From contig JARLHO010000161.1 of NCBI GenBank assembly GCA_031292215.1, positions 21,105 to 85,104 on the forward strand: a stretch of 64,000 bases of DNA. The letters run 5' to 3'. Made by a program: the position numbers and the translations under genes. This stretch comes from Syntrophobacteraceae bacterium (GTDB lineage Bacteria > Desulfobacterota > Syntrophobacteria > Syntrophobacterales > Syntrophobacteraceae). Positions 47,384 through 55,349 of the stretch are shown piece by piece. Within the stretch, counting starts at the first letter, position 1; every line of letters starts with the position of its first letter. Below the pieces are notes generated by a model. It saw nothing but the letters and a program-made list of their open reading frames with translations, was not told the DNA's origin and did not search any database.

Positions 47384-48698
47384 CGAACTGATTGTGCGCG
47401 AGTCTTTGGTGGGCTGGATGAAGCGGGGGGGACACGAGGTGGACGGGGCCTCCGGGGGCAGGAAGGCGCTGGAGATGCTAAACGGGGCCGAATACGATCT
47501 GGTATTTATGGACATACGGATGCCCGATCTAAGCGGCCTGGAAGCGCTACAAAGCATCAAGGCCCTCTACCCCAATACCCTGGTGGTGATGATAACCGCG
47601 TACGCCTCGGTTGAAACGGCCATCGAGGCGATGAAATGCGGGGCAGACGATTTTTTGATGAAGCCCTTCCAGGCAGAGCAACTGGAGCTGATGATCGAAA
47701 AGCTACTTAACCAGAAAAAGCTCCTGGATGAAAATGTATCCCTTCGAAACCAGTTACACGGCGGCGCCCGCTATCATGACATCATTGGCGCCTCAGAGTG
47801 CATGAAGCGGCTTTTTTCCTTTATCGACCAGGTGGCCGGGGTGGACTCGCCCATTTTGCTCCAGGGGGAAACGGGGAGCGGCAAGGAATTGGTGGCCAAG
47901 GCGATCCATGCTCGAAGCAACCGCCGGTACGGTCCGTTTATAGCGATAAATTGCGGGGCGTTTTCCGATACGCTGCTCGAAAGCGAGCTGTTCGGCCACG
48001 AGGCGGGCTCTTTTACCGGGGCGAGCAGAACGCGCAAGGGACGCCTGGAGATGGCCAGGGGCGGCACGCTTTTCCTGGACGAGGTGGGAGAGATCCCGTT
48101 AAAGATGCAGGTCGATCTGCTGCGAGTGCTCCAGGAAAAGATATTCAACCGGGTCGGGGGCAACCGGGACATAACCGCCGATTTCCGACTGATCGCGGCC
48201 ACTCACCAGGATCTAGCTACCAAGGTATCCCGGGAGCAGTTCCGAAAAGATTTCTATTTCCGGCTAAAGGTAATCGAGATCGAGGTGCCGCCCCTTAGAA
48301 AACGAAAAGAAGACATACCCGCCCTGGCGGAACATTTTCTTGAAAAATTCCGCAGTGAAACAAACAAAAAGACACGGGGCATAAAAGAGGACGCGATGGT
48401 GCTGCTCCAAGCCTACGAATGGCCCGGAAACGTCCGGGAGCTCGAAAACACGATCGAGCGGGCCGTGGTGCTCTCCAAGGGCGCCTATCTCCACAGGGAA
48501 GACTTTGCCTTTCTGTTACGCGGCGCCCCGCAGGAAAAGGATACGGCGGTCACCATGCGCGATGTCGAAAAAAACCACATCGAACACATCCTAAAGCTTT
48601 GCCGCTGGAATATCTCGAAGGCGGCAGGAGTTCTCGAGATGAACCGGGTCACGCTGCACCACAAAATCAAAAAGTTTGCGTTAAAGCCGCAGGATTAA
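47349..48698 (+). CDS. NtrC-family sigma-54-dependent response regulator
   Basis: 449 aa from ATG 47349. REC domain (D11, D12, phospho-acceptor D55, MITAYA, K in LMKPF), AAA+ sigma-54 interaction domain (GETGSGKE Walker A; GGTLFLDEVGEI Walker B; loop GSFTGA instead of the usual GAFTGA) and a C-terminal Fis-type HTH (CRWNISKAAGVLEMNRVTLHHKIKKF). The gene begins inside the end of the upstream kinase, a cognate pair. It is the best candidate activator of the sigma-54 promoter at 45417-45433. Its REC is strikingly similar to the REC inside the double HdrA. Confidence 0.96.
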   Translation: MSETIRILVVDDELIVRESLVGWMKRGGHEVDGASGGRKALEMLNGAEYDLVFMDIRMPDLSGLEALQSIKALYPNTLVVMITAYASVETAIEAMKCGADDFLMKPFQAEQLELMIEKLLNQKKLLDENVSLRNQLHGGARYHDIIGASECMKRLFSFIDQVAGVDSPILLQGETGSGKELVAKAIHARSNRRYGPFIAINCGAFSDTLLESELFGHEAGSFTGASRTRKGRLEMARGGTLFLDEVGEIPLKMQVDLLRVLQEKIFNRVGGNRDITADFRLIAATHQDLATKVSREQFRKDFYFRLKVIEIEVPPLRKRKEDIPALAEHFLEKFRSETNKKTRGIKEDAMVLLQAYEWPGNVRELENTIERAVVLSKGAYLHREDFAFLLRGAPQEKDTAVTMRDVEKNHIEHILKLCRWNISKAAGVLEMNRVTLHHKIKKFALKPQD

Positions 48699-48731
48699 CT
48701 GCGCAGGTTAACGGTCGAAAAGAGGGAAAGC

Positions 48732-50126
48732 CTATGGCGCCGAAGACGATTCTTCAGTAGGGACCTCCCGCCATCGCTGAGTTGCAAGTTTTACAGTTTC
48801 AGCGAAATCATCGACCGCCTCGCTTGCACTGATAGAATGCGTCGCTGCAGGATCTAGCCAGACAATTTCGGAGTGGTTCTTAGCAACCGGTTTAACGTCA
48901 ATGGAATTGGTTACGTTCGCTATAAAAATAATACCGGGTATTTTTCGATTTTCCTCCCGATCAGTCAGGGTGAATGCGCTTATTGGGACAGCCTTTTCAT
49001 GAAATTCAATTATCGCATTAAAATCCGCCCGATAGCTTTCCTTTAAGCAATCTTCGAATGTTTGTCCAAACTTAAGCTGCCCGCATCCAAACTCCCATAT
49101 ATCGGGAAGGCGTCTCTTTTCCCTTGATCTTTTTGCAATCAGGATTTTACCCTCATGGTTAAAGCAAACTGCTACGCAATGAAGTTCCGCTTGGATTGAT
49201 GGTGCTATCCCTTTCACTGACAGCTGCTCCTCAGGAGCGATTCCAGTCTTAAGTAAGCCATATATCCGCTCAAGTTGCTCAGCCTTGTCCAGATCGCGAA
49301 ATACCTTGGTGAGCGTTTTAATTTCGTAAACCTTTTCGCCCTTAATTTTTGCAGCTGTTGCTGAGGTAAACTCCTCGTCATATAAAAACATTTTTTCGAC
49401 ATTCCAATCGTCTTCATACCATATAATTGGATAATACCTGTCGTCCCATATGCCCTTCAACCGTTCATAGGTGACAATCTTCATATCCTTACTGACCCAA
49501 GACAAGTCGGGCAGGGTGCTTTCACGATAGAGGAGGTAAGCAAGTTCAGCACCGACAACCATACGACCTCTCTCCGAATATCTAGATATTCTAAAACCCA
49601 GATCGATATCCGGCCCCAGGAAGTCTGTGCTAACCACCTCATCTTCGACATAATCCTCCATCACGAGATTTGGGAAATTCATTTTCTTCTTTTGGGCATG
49701 CTGTAACGACTGTGGCAGCACAAAGTCAACGGCAGCAAACCATACAGTCGCCTTAACAGATAGAGTAGTCTTAAACGCAGGATAACTGGTGTGAATGCCA
49801 TGAATAACGGATTGTAGAGCCTTATAAGAGAATGGCAGGATGTTATAGATATCTTTGATAGAGTATATCTGCTGGTACAACAGTACTTCGTCTCCAAGTC
49901 GTTTCCATAGTTTGATTCTTGATAGGCGCTTACTGAGTGCATCTGTTGTTGATTCGTGAAACGTATGGAAAATAAGCGGCCAATGGGACGGATTCAGTGA
50001 CTTCAATCGGGTTGAATTAACCAGATCAAAAGAATAAAATAGGAAAAAACCAGACCCCCTGTCCTGAGGAGCGAATGTGCCTTCCTTTAGGCTTTCCCTG
50101 ATTTTTTCCTTAATCTCATCCGGCAC
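48732..50126 (-). CDS. Class III nucleotidyl-cyclase-like domain fused to a degenerate Nudix domain
   Basis: 464 aa from GTG 50126 (GGAG 7 nt upstream; TAGTG overlap with the preceding stop); a GTG at 50156 is an alternative. Residues ~25-205 follow the adenylate/guanylate-cyclase layout: SFDLVNST with metal-ligand-like D34, LWKRLGDEVL with D79, and DIDLGFRISRYSERGRMVVGAEL near the end. Residues ~310-455 form a Nudix fold, but the Nudix box is degenerate (expected first E is Q355; expected EE is A367-D368), so hydrolysis is doubtful and ligand binding more likely. AT-richer than the neighbours. Assignment is by motif reading only. Confidence 0.65.
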   Translation of the reverse strand: MPDEIKEKIRESLKEGTFAPQDRGSGFFLFYSFDLVNSTRLKSLNPSHWPLIFHTFHESTTDALSKRLSRIKLWKRLGDEVLLYQQIYSIKDIYNILPFSYKALQSVIHGIHTSYPAFKTTLSVKATVWFAAVDFVLPQSLQHAQKKKMNFPNLVMEDYVEDEVVSTDFLGPDIDLGFRISRYSERGRMVVGAELAYLLYRESTLPDLSWVSKDMKIVTYERLKGIWDDRYYPIIWYEDDWNVEKMFLYDEEFTSATAAKIKGEKVYEIKTLTKVFRDLDKAEQLERIYGLLKTGIAPEEQLSVKGIAPSIQAELHCVAVCFNHEGKILIAKRSREKRRLPDIWEFGCGQLKFGQTFEDCLKESYRADFNAIIEFHEKAVPISAFTLTDREENRKIPGIIFIANVTNSIDVKPVAKNHSEIVWLDPAATHSISASEAVDDFAETVKLATQRWREVPTEESSSAP

Positions 50127-50656
50127 TAGTCGCTCCAGTTGAAAATTCCCAACCACCGGCCTCTCGTTTTTGCCGCATCAATAGATACTTTAAAATATTC
50201 AGCAATTGAATCTATGGAATAGTACCCATCCTTATACTGCCTACTTGTAACGTCCAGAAACTCACCCTCCGGCATCAGGAATGAAGCAGCAAATTCGTGC
50301 GCCTCGTGCTCCTCGAGGTTGTGTCCGAAACGGTGGTAGACCGAGTCAACAAAGGTGCCGACCTGTTCCCATTTTTCATCGTCGACTAAGTAACCCATGT
50401 GAATAAAAAGGTGACCGATCTCGTGGGCGATAGAGAATCTTTTCCGATTTGGGTGCGGTTCGATAGCTATAGTGATCGTAAATCCCCCATCACTATTCTT
50501 TTCTATCTGGGCTTCATACTCCGGGTTGGACATTTCGACCAGTGTACCGCCGAGCCTCTCGATGGCCACATTGACATCAACAGGTGTAGTCAACTTGCAT
50601 GCCCCTCTGACAGCGTTGGCAAGCTGCTGAATGCGATTACGCCTATTCTGATCCAT
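50126..50656 (-). CDS. ImmA/IrrE family metallo-endopeptidase
   Basis: 176 aa. Zinc motif HEIGH at 78-82 and the downstream glutamate ligand in EHEAHEFAASFLMPEGEF (E121), followed by a winged-helix-like segment (YSIDSIAEYFKVSIDAAKTR). Such proteases cleave phage or mobile-element repressors (ImmA) or DdrO (IrrE). No HTH repressor is adjacent here; the gene is coupled by a 1-nt overlap to the cyclase-Nudix gene. AAAGGAGAG gives an excellent start. Confidence 0.9.
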   Translation of the reverse strand: MDQNRRNRIQQLANAVRGACKLTTPVDVNVAIERLGGTLVEMSNPEYEAQIEKNSDGGFTITIAIEPHPNRKRFSIAHEIGHLFIHMGYLVDDEKWEQVGTFVDSVYHRFGHNLEEHEAHEFAASFLMPEGEFLDVTSRQYKDGYYSIDSIAEYFKVSIDAAKTRGRWLGIFNWSD

Positions 50657-51001
50657 AATCTCTCCTTTATTTTTCAGCGTGCCCGCGGGACCCGAATTTT
50701 TTGAGGAGACTTTCTTCGAAAAAACTACGACCGTCTGTCATCTGGCAATACGTTCTGCATCGAGAACAGGAGTGGCTTTTTCAAAATTTTTAGATGACCT
50801 TAGGCCCCAGCCCTGCTGTAACAGGGTTGCCCTAATGTTCGTTAACACTTCGTGTTATGTTACATTAATGTCATATTACATCAAGAGGAATTTTCGCATA
50901 ATATTAGATTTTTACCCGCCCTTTGGCTGCTTGGGCCACCCATAATTCCCGGCAATTTGTTCATGGACAAGTGAAACGCGAATCTATCAATGGCCAATGC
51001 C
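50657..51001. other. 345-bp AT-rich intergenic region with two palindromes
   Basis: Holds the inverted repeats AACAC-TTC-GTGTT (50844-50856) and ACATTAATGT (50862-50871), side by side upstream of the ImmA/cyclase operon. These are plausible operator sites. No coding region is supported. Confidence 0.45.
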
Positions 51002-52555
51002 CTAAGGGTGATTGACCGGGAGCTCGATTACGAATTCGGCGCCCTGCCCCGGATCGCTTTTTGCGTGGATCGCCCCTTTATGGCGGTCGATGATGCCAAA
51101 GGAGGTCGAAAGCCCCAGGCCCACCCCCTTTCCTGCCGTTTTGGTGGTAAAGAAGGGATCGAAGATATAGGGCAGGTCATACCGGGAAATCCCGCAGCCG
51201 GAGTCTTTGACGGTTATGCGAATGAGGTTTTTGGCCGCCTCCAGGCTGGTGGTGAAAAAAAGGCTCCCGCCTTCGGGCATCGCGTCCACGGCGTTAAAAA
51301 TAAGGTTTATTATGCACTGCTGGAGCTGGCTGAAGTCGCCTTGAATCATCGGAAGGCCGGGGGCAAGATGAGTTTCGACCCGTATGTTTTGCAGGACCAG
51401 TTTGTGGCCGCTCAAATTGATGCAGTTTCTCAAAAGCTCATTACAGTCGACGGGGCCGAACTCGAGCTTCGATTTTCGCGAAAAGGCGAGCAGGTTGGAC
51501 ACAATCTTTGCGCAGCGCTCGAGCTCGCTTTGCATAAGAGCCAGGTAGCCGCCAAACTTTTCAGCCGAATCCGCGGAAAGCGCGCCTCGCGAAAGTATCT
51601 TGCTCATTAGCCGGGCATAATTGAGGATGCCGGCCAGGGGATTATTGATTTCATGGACCACGCTGGCCGCAAGTTTTCCAAGCGAGATCATTTTGTCCTG
51701 ATGGAGCATCCTGGCCTGATCGGCCACCTCCTGTGTCAGTTTCCTAATCTCCCGTTCGTCTCGCACAAAACACACCACCCCGACCCGCTCCTCCTCATGG
51801 ACCATCTCGGCGGCCGAGAGCTGAACGGGGATTCTCGATCCGTCACTGCCTTCGAGCCAGCTTTCGTGCAAAAAGAGCCTGCCCTTGCCCCCAAGATTTC
51901 CGGAGGCCAGAGCGGACCGGAACTTTTCAGCCTCCCCGGGACAAAACAGCCGGTCGATCTTTTTTTCCCCGATCATCTCTTTTCGCGAATACCCGAGCAT
52001 CTTTTCCATGCTCTTGTTAAAGATGACTATCCTGCCCGTCTTGTCTCCGGCAATTATTCCGTCTATCGAACTTTCGATAAGGAGCTTCTGAGTCTGGAAG
52101 GTCCGGGCCAATTCTTCGGAGGTCTCCATCCACCGCTCCTCGATAAGGGCGGTGTAATCGCGCAACCCCTTTCGGGTTGCAAATCTTTCCTGGGCCCGCT
52201 TTACGGCGATCGAAAGGGCCTGCTCGCCAATCGGCTTTATCATGAAATCGGAGGCATCGAGCCTCAGGGCCTCCACCGCATAATTCATATCGGTTGCAGC
52301 AGTCGCAACGATCACTTCCCTGTCCGGTTCCATCTCCTTGATTTTCTTTAGCACCTCCATGCCGTCCATGCCGGGCATCCGGATATCGGTGATCACAATG
52401 TCGGGGGACTCGCCAAGGCACAGCTCGAGGCCAATTTTGCCGTCATTTGCGCAAATGACCCGGTGTCCCTCGTCTTCTAGCGCTATCGTCATCACCCGCA
52501 AAATACCGGGGTCGTCGTCAATTAAGAGTATCTTCAAGCCCTTTTGGTTGTTCAT
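51002..52555 (-). CDS. REC-PAS sensor histidine kinase
   Basis: 517 aa from ATG 52555 (GGAG upstream; the ORF extends further but without support). N-terminal receiver domain (LLIDDDPGI; phospho-acceptor in VITDIRMPGMDG; K in FMIKP), PAS (~165-290), HisKA (KLAASVVHEINNPLAG) and HATPase (NLIFNAVDAMPEGG; GVGLGLS). The kinase core closely resembles that of the Rossmann kinase at 45830, so the two are probably paralogues. No membrane segments. Output partner unknown; the NtrC-type regulator 3 kb away is possible. Confidence 0.93.
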   Translation of the reverse strand: MNNQKGLKILLIDDDPGILRVMTIALEDEGHRVICANDGKIGLELCLGESPDIVITDIRMPGMDGMEVLKKIKEMEPDREVIVATAATDMNYAVEALRLDASDFMIKPIGEQALSIAVKRAQERFATRKGLRDYTALIEERWMETSEELARTFQTQKLLIESSIDGIIAGDKTGRIVIFNKSMEKMLGYSRKEMIGEKKIDRLFCPGEAEKFRSALASGNLGGKGRLFLHESWLEGSDGSRIPVQLSAAEMVHEEERVGVVCFVRDEREIRKLTQEVADQARMLHQDKMISLGKLAASVVHEINNPLAGILNYARLMSKILSRGALSADSAEKFGGYLALMQSELERCAKIVSNLLAFSRKSKLEFGPVDCNELLRNCINLSGHKLVLQNIRVETHLAPGLPMIQGDFSQLQQCIINLIFNAVDAMPEGGSLFFTTSLEAAKNLIRITVKDSGCGISRYDLPYIFDPFFTTKTAGKGVGLGLSTSFGIIDRHKGAIHAKSDPGQGAEFVIELPVNHP

Positions 52556-53256
52556 CGTAACTCCATGCTCCCCCGGGGGGTGAAACTCCATTTTAGATAG
52601 TATCCATCCGGAAACATACGGGCAGGCACATGTATGATCCTTACAATTATCCACATATACCAATTCTCTCGCAAATGGTTTGAGGCTGCTGCCAAGGGGA
52701 AGCATTTAAAAAATCCCCCCAACCCCTTGCAAAAAAGGGGGGCGATCAGGCCAAGCCCCTTTCTTGGGAGTCTCCGCTAAAGGGTAAGTGGGCGCATGTC
52801 CGGGTAATTGTCAGTGCAAAAAAAGGGGTCGATCGAGTCTCGCCCGTCCGGGGAATTCTTTGCGAAGGGGGGCGATCGAACTATGTGTCCATTTTTCCGA
52901 AGCTGAGAAAAAATTAGATGGCAAATACCATAAAAAGTGAAATTCAATTACAAAATCGTGTATTGAACAGCAATCCGCGCGTCAAACAGTCCGGAGAGAA
53001 TCGCCGGGATATTGACGCTTTTTTTAAGGCGAAGGGCCAACGGTTGTCGAAGGTGGAAGACAAAAGGGGGTAAATGAGCGGCCGTGTTTGCGTTTCGGCC
53101 ACTATTTTTTCCCTTGCCTGTTTTTCGGCCTGGCTTTTGCAAATCTTTTTCTATCCGAGAACCCCCGGGTCGTAAGAGCGGTGGGCATAGTAGCGGCCGC
53201 GACCGGGGCGCAGGCCAGGGCAATCCATTCCAGAAACACCCATTGGAGGGGAAAAA
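52556..53256. other. 701-bp intergenic region
   Basis: Contains dispersed repeat copy 2 (52710-52876). The rest (52877-53256) shows no supportable gene; short open frames lack family features. The ankyrin gene's promoter should lie here but I could not assign convincing boxes. Confidence 0.5.
52710..52876. repeat. Dispersed ~150-bp repeat, copy 2 (diverged)
   Basis: Shares AAATCCCCCC, GCAAAAAAGGGGGGCGATC, TCTCCGCTAA, GGGTAAGTGGGCGCATG and GGGTAATTGTCAG with copies 1 and 3. The 3' half is rearranged and carries a third GGGGGGCGATCGAAC block. Confidence 0.8.
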
Positions 53257-54159
53257 ATGAATGCGAGCAAATGTCGGATTTACCTTTGCTCCCTGTGTCT
53301 TATGATGATGGCTTGGACACCGGCGCTGGCAGCGCGAGATGATCTGGCCTCACATCCCTTGGCGGCGGTATCCAAGGCCGGTAAGAAGGCCAAGATGTCG
53401 CATGAAAAGCTCGAGACCCTTACCTGGGAGCTTTTCGAGGCTGTCGACCAGGCCAACAGAGGCGCCATCGCCCGGCTTCTTGCCGCCGGCGCCCCTGTGG
53501 ACTCGGTGGACCGGGCCGGAATGACTCCTCTTATGCACGCGGCTCTTCGTGGCGAGCCAAACATGGTGCGGTTGCTGTTAAGCAAGGGGGCTCGGGTAAA
53601 CATGATGGACATCTTCGGCGTTACGGCGCTCATGCAGGCCTCCTGGGCAGGACACGCAGAAATCGTCCAAATCCTTGTGGACCGCGGCGCCAACCCCAAT
53701 CTTCAAAGCACATACGACACCCCCAGACTTAGGACAGCAGGAGTAAGCGCCCTTATGGGCGCCTGTATGAACTCTAATTTCCAGGTCGTAAAGCTTCTTC
53801 TCGAAAGAAAAGCAGACGTCGATCAGCGCGACGAGCAGGGACAAACCGCACTCATGTATGCCGCGCAAAAGGGAAACTCCCAGATCGTGGATCTATTGCT
53901 TTCAAAAGGCGCCAATACGGAAGTAAAAGATGAGTTGGGAAGAACCGCCCTTACGATCGCGACCATCTACGGACGCTATGACGCAGTTTGCGTGCTGGTC
54001 TCTGCCGGGGCAAACGTAAAAACCAAAGACATCCACAACATGATGCCGATTACTTACGCGTCTGCTTTGGACCATGGCGATATCTACGGATACCTCAAGG
54101 CGGCAATGGTCCACCAGGCCGTGTGCTCGCCCACAGAGGGTTTCAAACTTGCCCCTTGA
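53257..54159 (+). CDS. Secreted ankyrin-repeat protein
   Basis: 300 aa. Sec signal peptide (residues 1-26, ending TPALAA), then about six ankyrin repeats from ~60 to ~285 (GMTPLMHAALRGEPNMVRLLL; GVTALMQASWAGHAEIVQIL; GQTALMYAAQKGNSQIVDLLL). Likely periplasmic, acting in protein-protein interaction. First gene of an operon with pilZ (12 nt downstream) and gph. Confidence 0.9.
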   Translation: MNASKCRIYLCSLCLMMMAWTPALAARDDLASHPLAAVSKAGKKAKMSHEKLETLTWELFEAVDQANRGAIARLLAAGAPVDSVDRAGMTPLMHAALRGEPNMVRLLLSKGARVNMMDIFGVTALMQASWAGHAEIVQILVDRGANPNLQSTYDTPRLRTAGVSALMGACMNSNFQVVKLLLERKADVDQRDEQGQTALMYAAQKGNSQIVDLLLSKGANTEVKDELGRTALTIATIYGRYDAVCVLVSAGANVKTKDIHNMMPITYASALDHGDIYGYLKAAMVHQAVCSPTEGFKLAP

Positions 54160-54171
54160 GGAGAGATTTGG

Positions 54172-54570
54172 ATGGACGGATGGAATCCGAAAATTAACAG
54201 AAGAAAAGAGCCTCGTTTCCGTGTCGTCTGGCCCGCAACCCTCACCTGCCATGCAGGGGACCGGGAGCAAAGCGTTGAGGCCAAGGTTTGCGAAATCTCC
54301 ATAAACGGGGCGCGCCTGCAGTTACGATCTCTTACAATCGGCCCTCACCATATAGTGATCGAAAGCGAGTCCCTCCGATTAACCCTTAAGGTGAGCCTTG
54401 CGGCAGCCGCCTTTTGCGCGCCGGTAGAAATCGCCTGGTACGGCGCGGGCAGGGAAAAAAACTCGTTCGAAGTGGGAGTGATGTTTTTGCAAAGTGGCGA
54501 TGAAAGCAGAGCCGCCATAAAAAAGCTATTGCCCGAGGTTGCCCTTGAATCCACTCGACCTCAGTGTTAA
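54172..54570 (+). CDS. PilZ domain protein
   Basis: 132 aa. RRKEPRFR (RxxxR, residues ~10-17) and EISINGARL (D/NxSxxG-like) are the cyclic-di-GMP-binding signatures of PilZ. Single-domain receptor, target unknown. Between the ankyrin gene and gph. Confidence 0.85.
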   Translation: MDGWNPKINRRKEPRFRVVWPATLTCHAGDREQSVEAKVCEISINGARLQLRSLTIGPHHIVIESESLRLTLKVSLAAAAFCAPVEIAWYGAGREKNSFEVGVMFLQSGDESRAAIKKLLPEVALESTRPQC

Positions 54571-54612
54571 GTAGAATGGATTGGCTGACATTCACAGGGG
54601 GAGCTCGACTGC

Positions 54613-55275
54613 TTGCACGCAAAAGATTATAAAGCCGTACTTTTCGACATTGACGGTACGCTCCTCGATACTCTCGGGGACATCGCCGATGCCATGAACA
54701 GCGCACTCGAGCGGTTGAGATATCCTCCCCATGCGCTGGACAGCTACAGGCATATGGTAGGCGAGGGGATGGAAAACCTCGCGCGGCGCGCGCTTCCGGA
54801 CCGGGCGAGAAGCGATCCAAAGCAGGTCCTGGAGTGCCTTGAAATAATGCTAAAGACCTACGATTGTAACTGGAACGCTACAAGCCGCCCTTATCCGGGC
54901 ATCTCCGAACTTCTCGACACACTCACCGCACGCGGTCTTAAGATGGCCGTTCTTTCCAACAAACCCCATGAATTCGCGGTAAAGGTGGTGAAAGAATTTC
55001 TTTCCGCCTGGCGCTTCGAGGTGGTTTTGGGCGAGCGGCCCATGGTCCCCCGTAAACCCGATCCCTTTTCGGCCCTTGAGATCGCCGACCGGCTATCCAT
55101 TGAGCCGGCTAATTTTATCTATTTGGGCGATTCGGCAACGGACATGAAGACCGCAAACGGCGCAGGGATGTTCCCCGTGGGCGTCCTGTGGGGTTTTCGA
55201 GACGCCGGGGAGCTTATGGCCGGGGGGGCCGCAAAACTCATTTCCCAACCGGTCGAACTGCTCGAATTGCTCTAA
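54613..55275 (+). CDS. gph: HAD-superfamily phosphatase, phosphoglycolate phosphatase-like
   Basis: 220 aa from TTG 54613 (GGGGGAG upstream). HAD motifs: FDIDGTLLDT (motif I nucleophile and acid), VLSNKP (II), PRKPDPF (III lysine), YLGDSATDMKTA (IV). The helical cap matches Gph/PgmB types. Substrate is inferred only. Ends ahead of a strong terminator. Confidence 0.88.
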   Translation: MHAKDYKAVLFDIDGTLLDTLGDIADAMNSALERLRYPPHALDSYRHMVGEGMENLARRALPDRARSDPKQVLECLEIMLKTYDCNWNATSRPYPGISELLDTLTARGLKMAVLSNKPHEFAVKVVKEFLSAWRFEVVLGERPMVPRKPDPFSALEIADRLSIEPANFIYLGDSATDMKTANGAGMFPVGVLWGFRDAGELMAGGAAKLISQPVELLELL

Positions 55276-55283
55276 CCAAAGCG

Positions 55284-55346
55284 AAATCCACCGCAGACTC
55301 CGGCCACGGACCGGCAATTCTTTGGTCTCTGCGGTGGATTTTATTT
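55284..55346 (+). terminator. Rho-independent terminator after gph
   Basis: Perfect 14-bp stem AAATCCACCGCAGA (55284-55297) / TCTGCGGTGGATTT (55328-55341), followed by a T-rich run. It lies between convergent genes and could work weakly for the opposite strand too. Confidence 0.9.
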
Positions 55347-55349
55347 CTT

